58,377 nt of DNA from an uncultured Bacteroidia bacterium (GTDB lineage: Bacteria; Bacteroidota; Bacteroidia; Bacteroidales; F082), in contig CAJVWU010000014.1 in the NCBI GenBank assembly GCA_913009755.1, forward strand, positions 1-58,377, given 5' to 3'. The stretch's first letter is position 1; every line of letters starts with the position of its first letter. Made by a program: the position numbers and the translations under genes. The notes below the pieces were generated by a model. The model saw only the letters and a list, made by a program, of their open reading frames with translations. It was not told the DNA's origin and ran no database searches. Positions 17,587-25,850 of the stretch are shown in pieces.

Positions 17587-18468
17587 TCACTGCCTTTTCT
17601 GAAAAAGAATAATCCAATACTCCCACAACCCTCTTTTTAATGCCTTATACTGGTATTTCCCCGATTTATAATGTGTCCTGGCAAAACGGCTGGTATTGTG
17701 CAAACTGTTATAAATGACCGATGGAAGTAGCCCCAACAGGTAATACCTGTACATTAAAGCCGATGAATGGTAAATATTACGGGTGATGTCTTTTTTGTCC
17801 ACAGGAAAAAGACCTTCATTTTCAAAGGGCATAAAATAATCTTTCAACGTCATAATATCTGCCAACCCCCAGCAGTTCTGCCATTGCTCAAGTAATTTAT
17901 CCTTATCTGGCGGAGCATCCTGTGTCCGGAAATAATCGGCAATGATCAATTTCCCACCCGGTTTCAGCAGGCGGAAAGATTCTTTTGCAAAAGCCCTTTT
18001 GTCAGGGGCCGAAGTGATGCTCTCAATGGCCCAGACAAGGTCGAATGTGTTGTTTTCAAAGGATGTGGCGTTATAATCTTCCAGTTTGAAATCAACAAGT
18101 TTTTGAAGGTTTAGTTCATCCCGTTTCCGGTTGGCATATTCCAGTTGTTTTTCACTGAGTGTGATGCCCGTAACTTTTGCTTCACAGGTTTTGGCAAGAT
18201 AAAAGGCAGAGCCGCCAACGCCGCATCCGGCATCAAGTACCTTGTCTTCTTTTTTAACACCGGCCATTTCCAGAAGCATTTTATTGGTGTTCTTCAGAGC
18301 ATGAACAATGTTCTTTGTCCCGCTGTCCCAGTACCCGTAATGAACGGCCAGGGCACGGTCGAGCTTCCACCATTTTTGATAATGGTTCAGGGTTTGATTG
18401 TAATAGTCGGCTATGTCGCGGTTGGTAAACAATTCTGATGATTTTATGTTTGATGTTGCAGGTATCAT
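17587..18468 (-). CDS. SAM-dependent methyltransferase, class I
   Basis: A 293-residue methyltransferase. The SAM-binding motif I VLDAGCGVGGSA is at 77-88, with acidic motif II and later LKPGGKLIIADYF. The N-terminal segment (IADYYNQTLNHYQKWWKLDR, AVHYGYWD) and the overall length resemble the family that includes tocopherol, sterol and glycine/sarcosine methyltransferases. The substrate is likely a small or lipid-like molecule. It is next to the homogentisate genes and in line behind the phenylalanine hydroxylase gene with 79 nt between; homogentisate-derived quinones are known substrates of relatives, but a link here is speculation. Confidence 0.85.
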   Translation of the reverse strand: MIPATSNIKSSELFTNRDIADYYNQTLNHYQKWWKLDRALAVHYGYWDSGTKNIVHALKNTNKMLLEMAGVKKEDKVLDAGCGVGGSAFYLAKTCEAKVTGITLSEKQLEYANRKRDELNLQKLVDFKLEDYNATSFENNTFDLVWAIESITSAPDKRAFAKESFRLLKPGGKLIIADYFRTQDAPPDKDKLLEQWQNCWGLADIMTLKDYFMPFENEGLFPVDKKDITRNIYHSSALMYRYYLLGLLPSVIYNSLHNTSRFARTHYKSGKYQYKALKRGLWEYWIILFQKRQ

Positions 18469-18497
18469 GTTTATGCTTTGTGCAACCCGTTATCTTT

Positions 18498-18544
18498 CCG
18501 GCGGATAAATCCGCCGGTACATTTGTGGCAGATAAATCCGCCGG
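18498..18544. repeat. CCGGCGGATAAATCCGCCGG hairpin plus partial second copy
   Basis: Perfect 8-bp stem with a TAAA loop (18498-18517), followed 14 nt later by a direct partial copy GATAAATCCGCCGG (18531-18544). It lies immediately after the phenylalanine hydroxylase stop and ahead of the methyltransferase, and may stabilise or attenuate the transcript. Confidence 0.6.
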
Positions 18545-18546
18545 AA

Positions 18547-20274
18547 CTACGCCAAAGATATGCCGTTTTCTATCAGGTTTTTTAAATGCGGATTTTCCTT
18601 TTTTAATTTTTCCAGATGGGTAATTATTCTTTTCCCCAGTCCGCCATTGATTTTATTGTACCTGATGATCTCAAGGATTTCCACCGGCAGCAGCCAATCC
18701 TCATTGTTGCCTTCTTTCAGAGAATTAAAAACAGGCAGTAACCCGTCCATGTTTTTTCCATCATCCCTGATTTCCCTTACCCGTGCATATAATCTGTTCA
18801 ATGCCAATGTCTTGTCATCGTATTTCACAACATGTGTTTTTTCTTCCGGCGGCAAATATTGCAAACCAAAACCTTCCGCATCGGCCGGCCCGCTGAAAAC
18901 CGAAATGATATTTTCGCCAACGGTCAAATCGTACAGGCCCCAACCGGGATGAAAAAGGGTTTTATCTTTATATTTTACAATGCATTCGCTAAACGTCATG
19001 ATCAGTAATGTGCCGTTTTTCCTTGTTTTGTGGTGCAATGTGCCTTCCACGGTGATTCCGGATTCAAAACGGAATTTCGATTTATTGCCAATTTTAATTC
19101 CGAGCCGATCCAGGTCACGGTCATTCAGAAATCTCGTGGGTTTTAACGATCCTTTTATCTTTCCTACGGGTGATCCGAAACCGTCAGCATGATGATCCTT
19201 TGAATGGCCTTCAAGCATTTTATCTTTATAATTCAGTGCAGTGGGGCCTGTTGTGTTCAAATAAATGGCGGCCCCCTCGTTGACAAGGATATTGGAAAAA
19301 GTACCCGAAACCTGCAATCCCGAAGAATAAACCACTGTGGCCGTGTTTTCCGATTCTATGGCTTTCATCATGCCTTCGATGCCTCCCGTGCGAAGGGCCA
19401 TCCGGCCGGAAAATTCATCAAGAACCGTATTCAAATGTTTAAAATCAGGGGTGACAAAAAGCCGGGGTTGCGGTTTGGTAATGTCGAAGTCATAATTCAT
19501 TGCATCCACGGTATAGGGTAATTTGATCACCTCATCCTGCAATACACTTTTACTTTCACCAATGGATGACAACAGGCCCGCACCATAAATTTTCGGGTTT
19601 TTCAAATTTCCGATCAATCCGTATTCCACGGTCCACCAGTGCAGGTTTCTTATCAAGGCCATCTCCGAAGGCGTACCCATATTGTTGCTTACGTCTTCCA
19701 GGTATGCTTCGGCTTCCCGGATTTTCCCGGCGGGGGTTAACGGGTCAGCTTTCAGGATGGATAAATGCCTGATGATTTTGTAAAGTCCGTAATCCTTTTT
19801 TGAGGAGAAGGCTTTGGAGCCGATCTCGCCGAAATGTTGTAAATAAGCGGCATATTCGGGATCGGCTATGATGGGTGCGTGGCCTGCTGCTTCATGGATA
19901 ATATCGGGCGCGGGGGTATATTCCACCTGATTGACCGAACGGATGTCAGCGGCAATCACCAGGACTTTGTGTTTTTGAAACTCCATAAAAGCAGCCGGTG
20001 GGATAAATCCGTCAACGGTTACCGCTGCCCAGCCGATCTTTTTCAGGATACGGTTCATCTCCTCCATATCTGGAATATGATCAATGGAAATACCTGTTTT
20101 TTTTAGTCCGTCTAAATAGGAACAATGGGCCGTTTTTCCAAGATAATGAATGTTCTGTCGCATCACATATCGCCAGACAGCCTGATTCTGTGGAGAATAC
20201 CTGGAATAGTCCTGGTCAATAATAAACGGTTTTAAATGATTGGGCAGTGCATTGATTATGAGGTTTTCAATCAT
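18547..20274 (-). CDS. phhA: Phenylalanine 4-monooxygenase with long C-terminal extension
   Basis: Pterin-dependent aromatic amino acid hydroxylase, expected to make tyrosine from phenylalanine. The catalytic domain fills the first 260 or so residues: iron ligands His127 and His132 in PDIIHEAAGHAPII and Glu217 in HWWTVEYGL. Bacterial phenylalanine hydroxylases are usually about 260-300 residues; this one has 575. The additional 300 residues include beta-rich segments (ATVVYSSGLQVSGTFSNIL, ESGITVEGTLHHKT) and a helical end; no domain is recognised there. I recall that long forms occur in Bacteroidota. With the homogentisate genes nearby it supplies the top of the pathway. Confidence 0.9.
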   Translation of the reverse strand: MIENLIINALPNHLKPFIIDQDYSRYSPQNQAVWRYVMRQNIHYLGKTAHCSYLDGLKKTGISIDHIPDMEEMNRILKKIGWAAVTVDGFIPPAAFMEFQKHKVLVIAADIRSVNQVEYTPAPDIIHEAAGHAPIIADPEYAAYLQHFGEIGSKAFSSKKDYGLYKIIRHLSILKADPLTPAGKIREAEAYLEDVSNNMGTPSEMALIRNLHWWTVEYGLIGNLKNPKIYGAGLLSSIGESKSVLQDEVIKLPYTVDAMNYDFDITKPQPRLFVTPDFKHLNTVLDEFSGRMALRTGGIEGMMKAIESENTATVVYSSGLQVSGTFSNILVNEGAAIYLNTTGPTALNYKDKMLEGHSKDHHADGFGSPVGKIKGSLKPTRFLNDRDLDRLGIKIGNKSKFRFESGITVEGTLHHKTRKNGTLLIMTFSECIVKYKDKTLFHPGWGLYDLTVGENIISVFSGPADAEGFGLQYLPPEEKTHVVKYDDKTLALNRLYARVREIRDDGKNMDGLLPVFNSLKEGNNEDWLLPVEILEIIRYNKINGGLGKRIITHLEKLKKENPHLKNLIENGISLA

Positions 20275-20381
20275 AGTAAATTATTTAGAACAGTTATGAA
20301 TAATGTCAAAAATATGTATAATTTTTCAGATGCCTGTCATTATTCAATGTTTTCACTGGATTTTTGCATAATTTGCATCAA

Positions 20382-21605
20382 ATGAAGCGAAAGCCAATTG
20401 TCTATATTGCACTCCCCGTCTTGAATGAATCGGAAAATTTATCGCTTCTGATGAAATACCTTGTCAGGCAGGACGCTCCTGAATTTCATTTGGTTGTTTG
20501 TGTCAATAATTTTGAACACTGGTGGGATGATCCCGATAAACAGGTATGGTGCGGGGATAATCAAAAGAGCCTTGAATATTTGCAGCGGGTAACAACGATG
20601 AACATAACCCTGATTGATAAATCGTCGAAAGGCAAAGGGTGGCCTGAAAAAAAGGGTGGTGTGGGCAGCGCAAGGAAAACGGCAATGGATTTTATTTCCG
20701 AACGGGCAGACGATTATGATTTGATCGTGAGCATGGATGCCGATACCCGTTATTCTGAAAATTACCTCACAGCGGTTTGTGGGCAATTTAATTCAAAACC
20801 GGATCTTTTCGGACTGGCGCTACCTTATTATCATAAACTTGCCGGCAACGGAACCGACCGTTTGATTTTGCGGTATGAGATTTATATGCGGTATTATTTG
20901 CTCAACATGTTGCGCATTAAAAATCCGTATGCTTTTACGGCCCTGGGCTCGGCAATGGCTTTTCCTGTGTGGGCATATAAAAAAACCGGTGGGCTGACCC
21001 CTGTAAAAAGCGGCGAAGATTTCTATTTTTTACAAAAACTGGCAAAGGCGGGTAAAGTAGGTTTATGGGCTGATACGGTGGCTTATCCCTCTTCCCGGTT
21101 TTCAGAAAGGGTGATCTTTGGTACCGGTCCCGCATTATTAAAAGGACAGCGTGGCCATTGGGATAATTATCCTTTTTATCATTACTCATCCTTTGATAAA
21201 GTGGGACAGACATTTGCGCTTTTCCCCGGTTTATTTAAAAAGGATTTTGAATCCCCGATGGATGATTTCTTAAAAAACCGGTTTAACTTGGATGATTTAT
21301 GGGGAATACTGAGGAAAAATTACAAAGACCCTGAAAATTTTATCCGCGCCTGTACCGGAAAAACCGACGCACTGAGAATCCTTCAGTTTTTGCGGGCGGA
21401 TTACAAGAAACAGGATGGGGGTTCAGGAAAGGTTTTGGCCGAATATCTTGATCGTTTCTGGAAAGGACGTTTGCCGGAACAGGTAAAGATGGAACTTAGC
21501 GAACTGGATTTTGAACGGACCACTATTTCGGGGCTGAATGTAATAAGGGATTTTCTTTTTCATGAAGAAATGTTGATGAGAAAGAAATTTGATGCGTTGA
21601 GATAA
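20382..21605 (+). CDS. Glycosyltransferase family 2
   Basis: A GT-A fold glycosyltransferase of 407 residues. It starts PIVYIALPVLNESENLSLLM and has the metal-binding acidic motif VSMDADTRYSENYL, followed by the acceptor region with GSAMAFPVWAYKKTGGL and GEDFYFLQKLAKAG. No membrane helices stand out, so it is probably a cytosolic or peripheral enzyme. The longest frame begins with TTG six codons earlier; the ATG at MKRKP is preferred. No glycan gene cluster surrounds it, so donor and acceptor are unknown. It is divergent from the phenylalanine hydroxylase gene. Confidence 0.87.
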   Translation: MKRKPIVYIALPVLNESENLSLLMKYLVRQDAPEFHLVVCVNNFEHWWDDPDKQVWCGDNQKSLEYLQRVTTMNITLIDKSSKGKGWPEKKGGVGSARKTAMDFISERADDYDLIVSMDADTRYSENYLTAVCGQFNSKPDLFGLALPYYHKLAGNGTDRLILRYEIYMRYYLLNMLRIKNPYAFTALGSAMAFPVWAYKKTGGLTPVKSGEDFYFLQKLAKAGKVGLWADTVAYPSSRFSERVIFGTGPALLKGQRGHWDNYPFYHYSSFDKVGQTFALFPGLFKKDFESPMDDFLKNRFNLDDLWGILRKNYKDPENFIRACTGKTDALRILQFLRADYKKQDGGSGKVLAEYLDRFWKGRLPEQVKMELSELDFERTTISGLNVIRDFLFHEEMLMRKKFDALR

Positions 21606-21638
21606 CTCTTTTCCTGGTTTTTATTTCCCGAAAAAACA

Positions 21639-21665
21639 CCTGCCCGCTTTAGGAGAGCGGGCAGG
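21639..21665 (-). terminator. Rho-independent terminator (minus strand)
   Basis: Perfect 10-bp stem CCTGCCCGCT / AGCGGGCAGG with a 7-nt loop. Read on the minus strand it is followed by TGTTTTTT, a U-tract, so it terminates leftward transcripts from the FRG gene or the small open frame. It could also slow the rightward glycosyltransferase transcript. Confidence 0.85.
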
Positions 21666-21706
21666 ATGAAATTGACAAGTTCCCTATTAAAAAGGGTGAG
21701 TGGAGT

Positions 21707-21832
21707 TTAGTTTGTGGTATAGGTTGCCACAGCAGTGAAAATAGTAACCGGGTTCATATAGTGAATTTCGGGCGATATTAGATTATTATGTAAAATGATC
21801 CACTTCATAATCAAAGCTTCCATGCGTGTCAT
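21707..21832 (-). CDS. Possible 41-residue small protein
   Basis: A short frame in the 414-nt gap between the glycosyltransferase and FRG genes. It begins ATG (MTRMEALIMKW), encodes 41 residues with a mixed hydrophobic composition and ends TAA, 42 nt ahead of a strong leftward terminator. A TATCTTTG box, the Bacteroidota -7 consensus, lies 42 nt upstream. Promoter box, short leader, frame and terminator together look like a free-standing transcript of roughly 230 nt. No homologue is recognised and the peptide has no clear signal peptide; the unit could instead be a non-coding RNA. Treat as a candidate. Confidence 0.4.
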   Translation of the reverse strand: MTRMEALIMKWIILHNNLISPEIHYMNPVTIFTAVATYTTN

Positions 21833-21873
21833 TTTATTTTTTTATGATTCAAATCCCGGTTTATTTAATGATA

Positions 21874-21881
21874 CAAAGATA
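21874..21881 (-). promoter_or_regulatory. -7 box TATCTTTG for the small transcript
   Basis: Matches TAnnTTTG on the minus strand, 42 nt before the candidate small frame. No TTTG is seen 19-21 nt upstream. The 18-nt motif shared with 141-158 lies just upstream (21897-21914), next to a small palindrome GCCACAAGGTGGC. Confidence 0.45.
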
Positions 21882-22019
21882 AAGTGCAAAGCCACAAGGT
21901 GGCTAACACTGTTGTTACCAAAAATGATACAGATGTTACATTCTTTGACACATCCGGAGATAAACAGGGATTAACGGCTCGATAATTTTTATTGAAGGGA
22001 AATTATGTAAAAGATGTTC

Positions 22020-22841
22020 TTATTCAAACCCGGCAATTTTTTTGCCGGTAATGGGGTCAAAAGCATAGTGAAATTCATATTCCAACGCCATGGATCTGGC
22101 CAATCCGTCCAAGTCGGGAAAAAGCGTTGCATTGGTTATATTCATATTGTACAATTCGCGCAGGGTGTGATGCCGCAAAACAGAAGTTTCCAGTTCAAAT
22201 TTGACCAGTGATTTTTCTTTGCCCACCGTATGGGTAATTATTTCTTCTACGGTTTTGTCAATCCTTGAAGGGACAATAAAAGTTCCCGATTGTGCAATCA
22301 GTCTCCGGTTCATCCTGTAAGGCTCTCCCTGTGTTACAAAATCGTATTTGTTCTTGAGATAATACTTTTCATAATTATCCTGTTTCCACAGCCCGATATT
22401 ATCATGGATGCTATCTTGTATGTCCAGATTGGGAAACGATTGTTTGAATTTAAGACCGGGGGGATAGATGGCCCAGATTGCAGCATTTTTACGGGCATGT
22501 TCCAATGCAAAAAAAGCGGCAACATAGGGCGACCAGGTAAAATCGAGCAGCCGCGTGGGCGCACCGTGATGTTTCATGGTCGAAAGCCATTCAAAAGCAT
22601 CATCATCTTTGGGCAGATGACTGAGGAACTGGTGGGCTTTCCTTTTGAATATCCTGAATATCCTGCGCTCCTGTTTGTCCCATACCTGACGGAAAACATT
22701 GTAATCTTTCAAATACCGGCTAAGTGTTGATTCAAGTTTCCATTCCGTATCGGCCTGGCCCCGGAATGCCCAACTGCGGTACTCGTCACCGGCAATGATG
22801 TTTTGAAATTCGTTCCAGGAGTTTATTTTTATGGCTTTCAA
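22020..22841 (-). CDS. FRG domain-containing protein
   Basis: A 273-residue cytosolic-looking protein with the FRG domain: WAFRGQADTEWKLESTL (Phe-Arg-Gly at 26-28) and HHGAPTRLLDFTWSPYVAAF (91-110), the two hallmark blocks. FRG proteins have no established biochemical activity and often occur in accessory or phage-related regions. No ATG is available; TTG gives MKAIKINSWNEF and is taken as the start. It is divergent from miaA with an overlapping promoter region, and followed by the small-transcript region and terminator. Confidence 0.88.
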   Translation of the reverse strand: MKAIKINSWNEFQNIIAGDEYRSWAFRGQADTEWKLESTLSRYLKDYNVFRQVWDKQERRIFRIFKRKAHQFLSHLPKDDDAFEWLSTMKHHGAPTRLLDFTWSPYVAAFFALEHARKNAAIWAIYPPGLKFKQSFPNLDIQDSIHDNIGLWKQDNYEKYYLKNKYDFVTQGEPYRMNRRLIAQSGTFIVPSRIDKTVEEIITHTVGKEKSLVKFELETSVLRHHTLRELYNMNITNATLFPDLDGLARSMALEYEFHYAFDPITGKKIAGFE

Positions 22842-22874
22842 TATTTTGTTTTTTAAAATGGCGGGTTGCCTTCT

Positions 22875-22912
22875 TACCTTTTGCTAAGGTACAAATAATT
22901 TACTGACCTTTG
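22875..22912 (+). promoter_or_regulatory. miaA promoter with embedded palindrome
   Basis: TTTG (22880-22883), 21 nt, then GACCTTTG (22905-22912) gives a near-consensus promoter 6 nt before the miaA ATG. The -33 box lies inside TACCTT-TTGCT-AAGGTA (22875-22891), whose other strand offers a TACCTTAG box for the divergent FRG gene. Confidence 0.6.
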
Positions 22913-22918
22913 CATGTT

Positions 22919-23839
22919 ATGAATAATATGATCACCATCCTCGGCCCCACGGCAACAGGAAAAACCCAACTGGCTGCAAAACTTGCCGATAGTATCGGGG
23001 GGGAAATCATCAGTGCCGACTCCAGACAGGTATATCGCGGAATGGATATTGGAACAGGTAAAGACCTGAATGATTATATTGTGGATGGGCGTTTGATCCC
23101 TCATCATTTGGTGGACATTGTTGATCCGGGATATGAGTACAATGTGTTTGAGTTTCAAAAGGATTTCGTTCATGCATTCAACCTGATAAAAAGCAAAGGA
23201 AATATACCTTTATTGTGCGGGGGAACCGGGCTTTATCTGGATGCCATACTCAGGGCCTATAAAATGACCGAAGTGCCTGAGAATAATGAGTTAAGGAGCA
23301 GGTTGGTGAAATTGCCTCAGGAAAAACTGATTGAAATGCTGAAACAGTACGGCAGTTTACATAATACAACAAATATAACCGATCGTAACCGTACCATCCG
23401 CACAATTGAAATCGGTGAATACGAAAAAAGCAGTCGGGGAAAAAAGATTAAACTACCCGCAATCAACTCTGTTAATTTTGGTATCCGTTTTGAACGTCCT
23501 GACATCAGGGAAAGGATCACGCGGCGGCTTAAAGGCCGCCTTGAAAACGGGCTGACGGATGAAGTGGAACGGTTGTTAAAATCCGGTTTGATGCCCGGAC
23601 AGCTTGCCTTTTATGGACTGGAATACCGATATGTTACACAACACATCACCGGCGACTTAAGCTATGATGAAATGTTCAGGTTGCTGAACACAGCTATTCA
23701 CCAGTTTGCCAAACGGCAAATGACCTGGTTCAGGAGGATGGAAAAAAACGGGGTAAAAATTCATTGGATTGACGGGGAACTGACTTTGGAAGAGAAACTG
23801 TCCCACATCACGAATGTTTTGAAGAATAAAGTAAAATAG
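22919..23839 (+). CDS. miaA: tRNA dimethylallyltransferase
   Basis: Adds a dimethylallyl group to A37 of tRNAs that read codons starting with U, using dimethylallyl diphosphate. The protein has 306 residues from the chosen ATG (the frame is also open to a TTG three codons earlier). Motifs: P-loop GPTATGKT (9-16), EIISADSRQVYRGMDIGTGK, the GGTGLYLDA segment and the C-terminal QFAKRQMTWFRR that clamps the tRNA. The middle insert (residues about 130-150) is shorter than in Escherichia coli, as is usual for short-form Bacteroidota enzymes. It converges on pcm across a hairpin-rich 179-nt gap. Confidence 0.95.
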   Translation: MNNMITILGPTATGKTQLAAKLADSIGGEIISADSRQVYRGMDIGTGKDLNDYIVDGRLIPHHLVDIVDPGYEYNVFEFQKDFVHAFNLIKSKGNIPLLCGGTGLYLDAILRAYKMTEVPENNELRSRLVKLPQEKLIEMLKQYGSLHNTTNITDRNRTIRTIEIGEYEKSSRGKKIKLPAINSVNFGIRFERPDIRERITRRLKGRLENGLTDEVERLLKSGLMPGQLAFYGLEYRYVTQHITGDLSYDEMFRLLNTAIHQFAKRQMTWFRRMEKNGVKIHWIDGELTLEEKLSHITNVLKNKVK

Positions 23840-23866
23840 CTAAAGTCTGCTGAAAAAATTATTTAA

Positions 23867-24000
23867 AACCACGAAGTGGTTAAATGTAAATATCCCCGAA
23901 TTTTATTTGGGGATAACATAGCCCCTTAAACCAGAATCCTGAAAGAGTTAAATATGATTTAAAATGTTGCTGTTGAACCCTTTCAGGGTTCTGATCCTTC
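23867..24000. repeat. Hairpin cluster between converging miaA and pcm
   Basis: Three inverted repeats: AACCAC-GAA-GTGGTT (23867-23881), TATCCCC...GGGGATA (23891-23915), and an imperfect long pair AGAATCCTGAAAG...CCCTTTCAGGGTTCT. They may serve as a bidirectional terminator; the CCTTTCAGGGTT word also looks like an interspersed repeat. Confidence 0.5.
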
Positions 24001-24018
24001 TCTTATAAAATTTCCGGG

Positions 24019-24669
24019 TTAGTCATCGGCTTTGTTTTTCAACAGGGGGACAAAACGAAATGCCCCGAATCTTTCTTGTTCCAGGTTCCCGTTTTCCTTT
24101 TTCTTCAGTCTGATCATGGTTTGCAGATTGCTGCCACCGAGGGGCACAACAAGGGTTCCACCGGGTTTTAGCTGCTCAATAAGCAATTCCGGGATATCGG
24201 GGGCAGCCGCAGTTATCAGGATTTTATCATAAGGTGTAAAAGCAGGCAACCCCTTCGTTCCGTCACCGTAAAAGCATTTCACCGATCCGTATCCTATTGT
24301 TGGCAGGAAGGATTTTGTCCTTTCATAAAGTTTCCTTTGCCGTTCCACAGTATAGACTTTGGCTCCCATTTCAGCCAGGATGCTTGCCTGGTATCCCGAC
24401 CCTGTTCCAATCTCCAATATTTTATCCCCCTTTTTCACTGTTAACAATTGAGTTTGGAATGCCACGGTGTAAGGTTGCGATATGGTTTGGCCCGAACCGA
24501 TGGGAAATGGCTTGTCTTCGTAGGCAAACTCAAGAAATGAAGAATCAAGAAACAAATGGCGGGGCACGGCAGACATGGCATTCAGCACCTTTTCGTCGGT
24601 AATCCCTTTTCTTTTTATGGATTCGACGAGGCGTAATCTTAAACCTTTATGACGATATGAATCATTCAT
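24019..24669 (-). CDS. pcm: Protein-L-isoaspartate O-methyltransferase
   Basis: Repairs isoaspartyl residues in aged proteins by methylating them with SAM. All landmarks of the 216-residue family are present: IGSGQTISQPYTVAFQT (substrate loop and first helix), motif I ILEIGTGSGYQAS, motif II with Glu of VYTVERQ, GDGTKGLPAFTPYDKILITA and GGTLVVPLGG. The start ATG gives MNDSYRHKGLRLRLVE, usual for Bacteroidota. It is a stand-alone gene that converges with miaA. Confidence 0.95.
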   Translation of the reverse strand: MNDSYRHKGLRLRLVESIKRKGITDEKVLNAMSAVPRHLFLDSSFLEFAYEDKPFPIGSGQTISQPYTVAFQTQLLTVKKGDKILEIGTGSGYQASILAEMGAKVYTVERQRKLYERTKSFLPTIGYGSVKCFYGDGTKGLPAFTPYDKILITAAAPDIPELLIEQLKPGGTLVVPLGGSNLQTMIRLKKKENGNLEQERFGAFRFVPLLKNKADD

Positions 24670-24783
24670 TTTTGCCGGTTGCTAAATTATAAATAATGCT
24701 CAACCGTTTTCATGAAATTGATAAAGCCTTTTAAATAAAGTTATTCTTCTTTCATTTATCAGGAAACAGAATGTTTAATAAAT

Positions 24784-24791
24784 TACCTTTG
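24784..24791 (+). promoter_or_regulatory. -7 box TACCTTTG ahead of the dehydrogenase gene
   Basis: TAnnTTTG consensus match 16 nt before the start codon, implying a very short leader. The -33 region is not consensus. Confidence 0.55.
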
Positions 24792-24807
24792 CGCAAAATT
24801 TTTCGGT

Positions 24808-25794
24808 ATGCTGAAAATCGGTGTTTTGGGTGTCGGACATCTCGGTAAGGTACACGTAAAGTGTATCCGTATGATTGGAGATTATGAGTTGATGGGATTT
24901 TACGATCCTGACACTGAAAAATCGGTGGAAGCCATCCGGGAGTTTGGGATGAAAGAATATGACGGGGTATCCGCATTGATTGACGCAGTAGATGTTGTGG
25001 ATATTGTTACCCCTACCGTATCGCATTTTGCCTGTGCCGCGGAGGCCATTAAAAAAGGAAAGCATGTGTTTATTGAGAAACCTGTAGTGGCTACACCTGA
25101 CGAGGCTTTACAATTGATTGAGCTTTCATCGGAAGCAGGGGTAAAGGTGCAGGTAGGCCATGTTGAAAGGTTTAATCCCGCGTTTACTGCCGTGAGGGCT
25201 TCTTTGGGCAGGCCCATGTTTATTGAAGCACACCGCCTTAGCGAGTTTAACCCGCGCGGTACGGATGTGCCCGTCATCCTGGATTTAATGATCCATGATA
25301 TTGATATTGTGCTGAGCGTGGTGAAATCAAACATTCTAAAGATTCATGCCAGTGGTGTAAATGTTGTAAGCGATACACCTGATATTGCCAATGCCCGCCT
25401 TGAATTCATCAACGGTGCGGTGGCTAACCTTACGGCCAGCAGGATATCATTGAAAAATATGCGCAAAACAAGGTTCTTTCAGAAAGATGCTTACATCACG
25501 GTGGATTTTCTTGAAAAAACGGCTGATATTGTGCGGATGGAAAAGTTGGATGAAGTACCGGATGATCCTTTTGCCATGATTATTGACCCGGGCAATAATC
25601 AAAAAAAGCGACGAATTTATTTTGAAAAACCTGCAATTCATGAAACCAATGCCATCCGCGACGAACTGAGTAGTTTTTACTACTCAATTTTGAATAATAC
25701 AACGCCAATGGTTAGCATGGATGACGGATACCAGGCATTAAAAGTTGCTGGTATGATTATTGATAAAATCAACTCATCATCAAATAATCTGTAA
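24808..25794 (+). CDS. Gfo/Idh/MocA family oxidoreductase
   Basis: NAD(P)-dependent sugar dehydrogenase-like protein of 328 residues. The Rossmann motif is LGVGHLGKVH (7-16) and the catalytic-lysine motif is GKHVFIEKPVVATPDE. The C-terminal alpha/beta domain holds VGHVERFNPAF and LMIHDIDIVLSV, where the conserved His-Asp-His type residues bind substrate. The pattern VEAIREFGM...GHVERFNPA resembles UDP-N-acetylglucosamine 3-dehydrogenase relatives, but substrate cannot be assigned. It heads a probable operon with a lipoprotein and a polyprenyl glycosylphosphotransferase, so a role in nucleotide-sugar processing for a surface polysaccharide is a reasonable inference. Confidence 0.85.
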   Translation: MLKIGVLGVGHLGKVHVKCIRMIGDYELMGFYDPDTEKSVEAIREFGMKEYDGVSALIDAVDVVDIVTPTVSHFACAAEAIKKGKHVFIEKPVVATPDEALQLIELSSEAGVKVQVGHVERFNPAFTAVRASLGRPMFIEAHRLSEFNPRGTDVPVILDLMIHDIDIVLSVVKSNILKIHASGVNVVSDTPDIANARLEFINGAVANLTASRISLKNMRKTRFFQKDAYITVDFLEKTADIVRMEKLDEVPDDPFAMIIDPGNNQKKRRIYFEKPAIHETNAIRDELSSFYYSILNNTTPMVSMDDGYQALKVAGMIIDKINSSSNNL

Positions 25795-25850
25795 GAAGAT
25801 TTAAACATTTACAATATCATTATTAATCTTTCGTTTAAAAACTATTAAAA

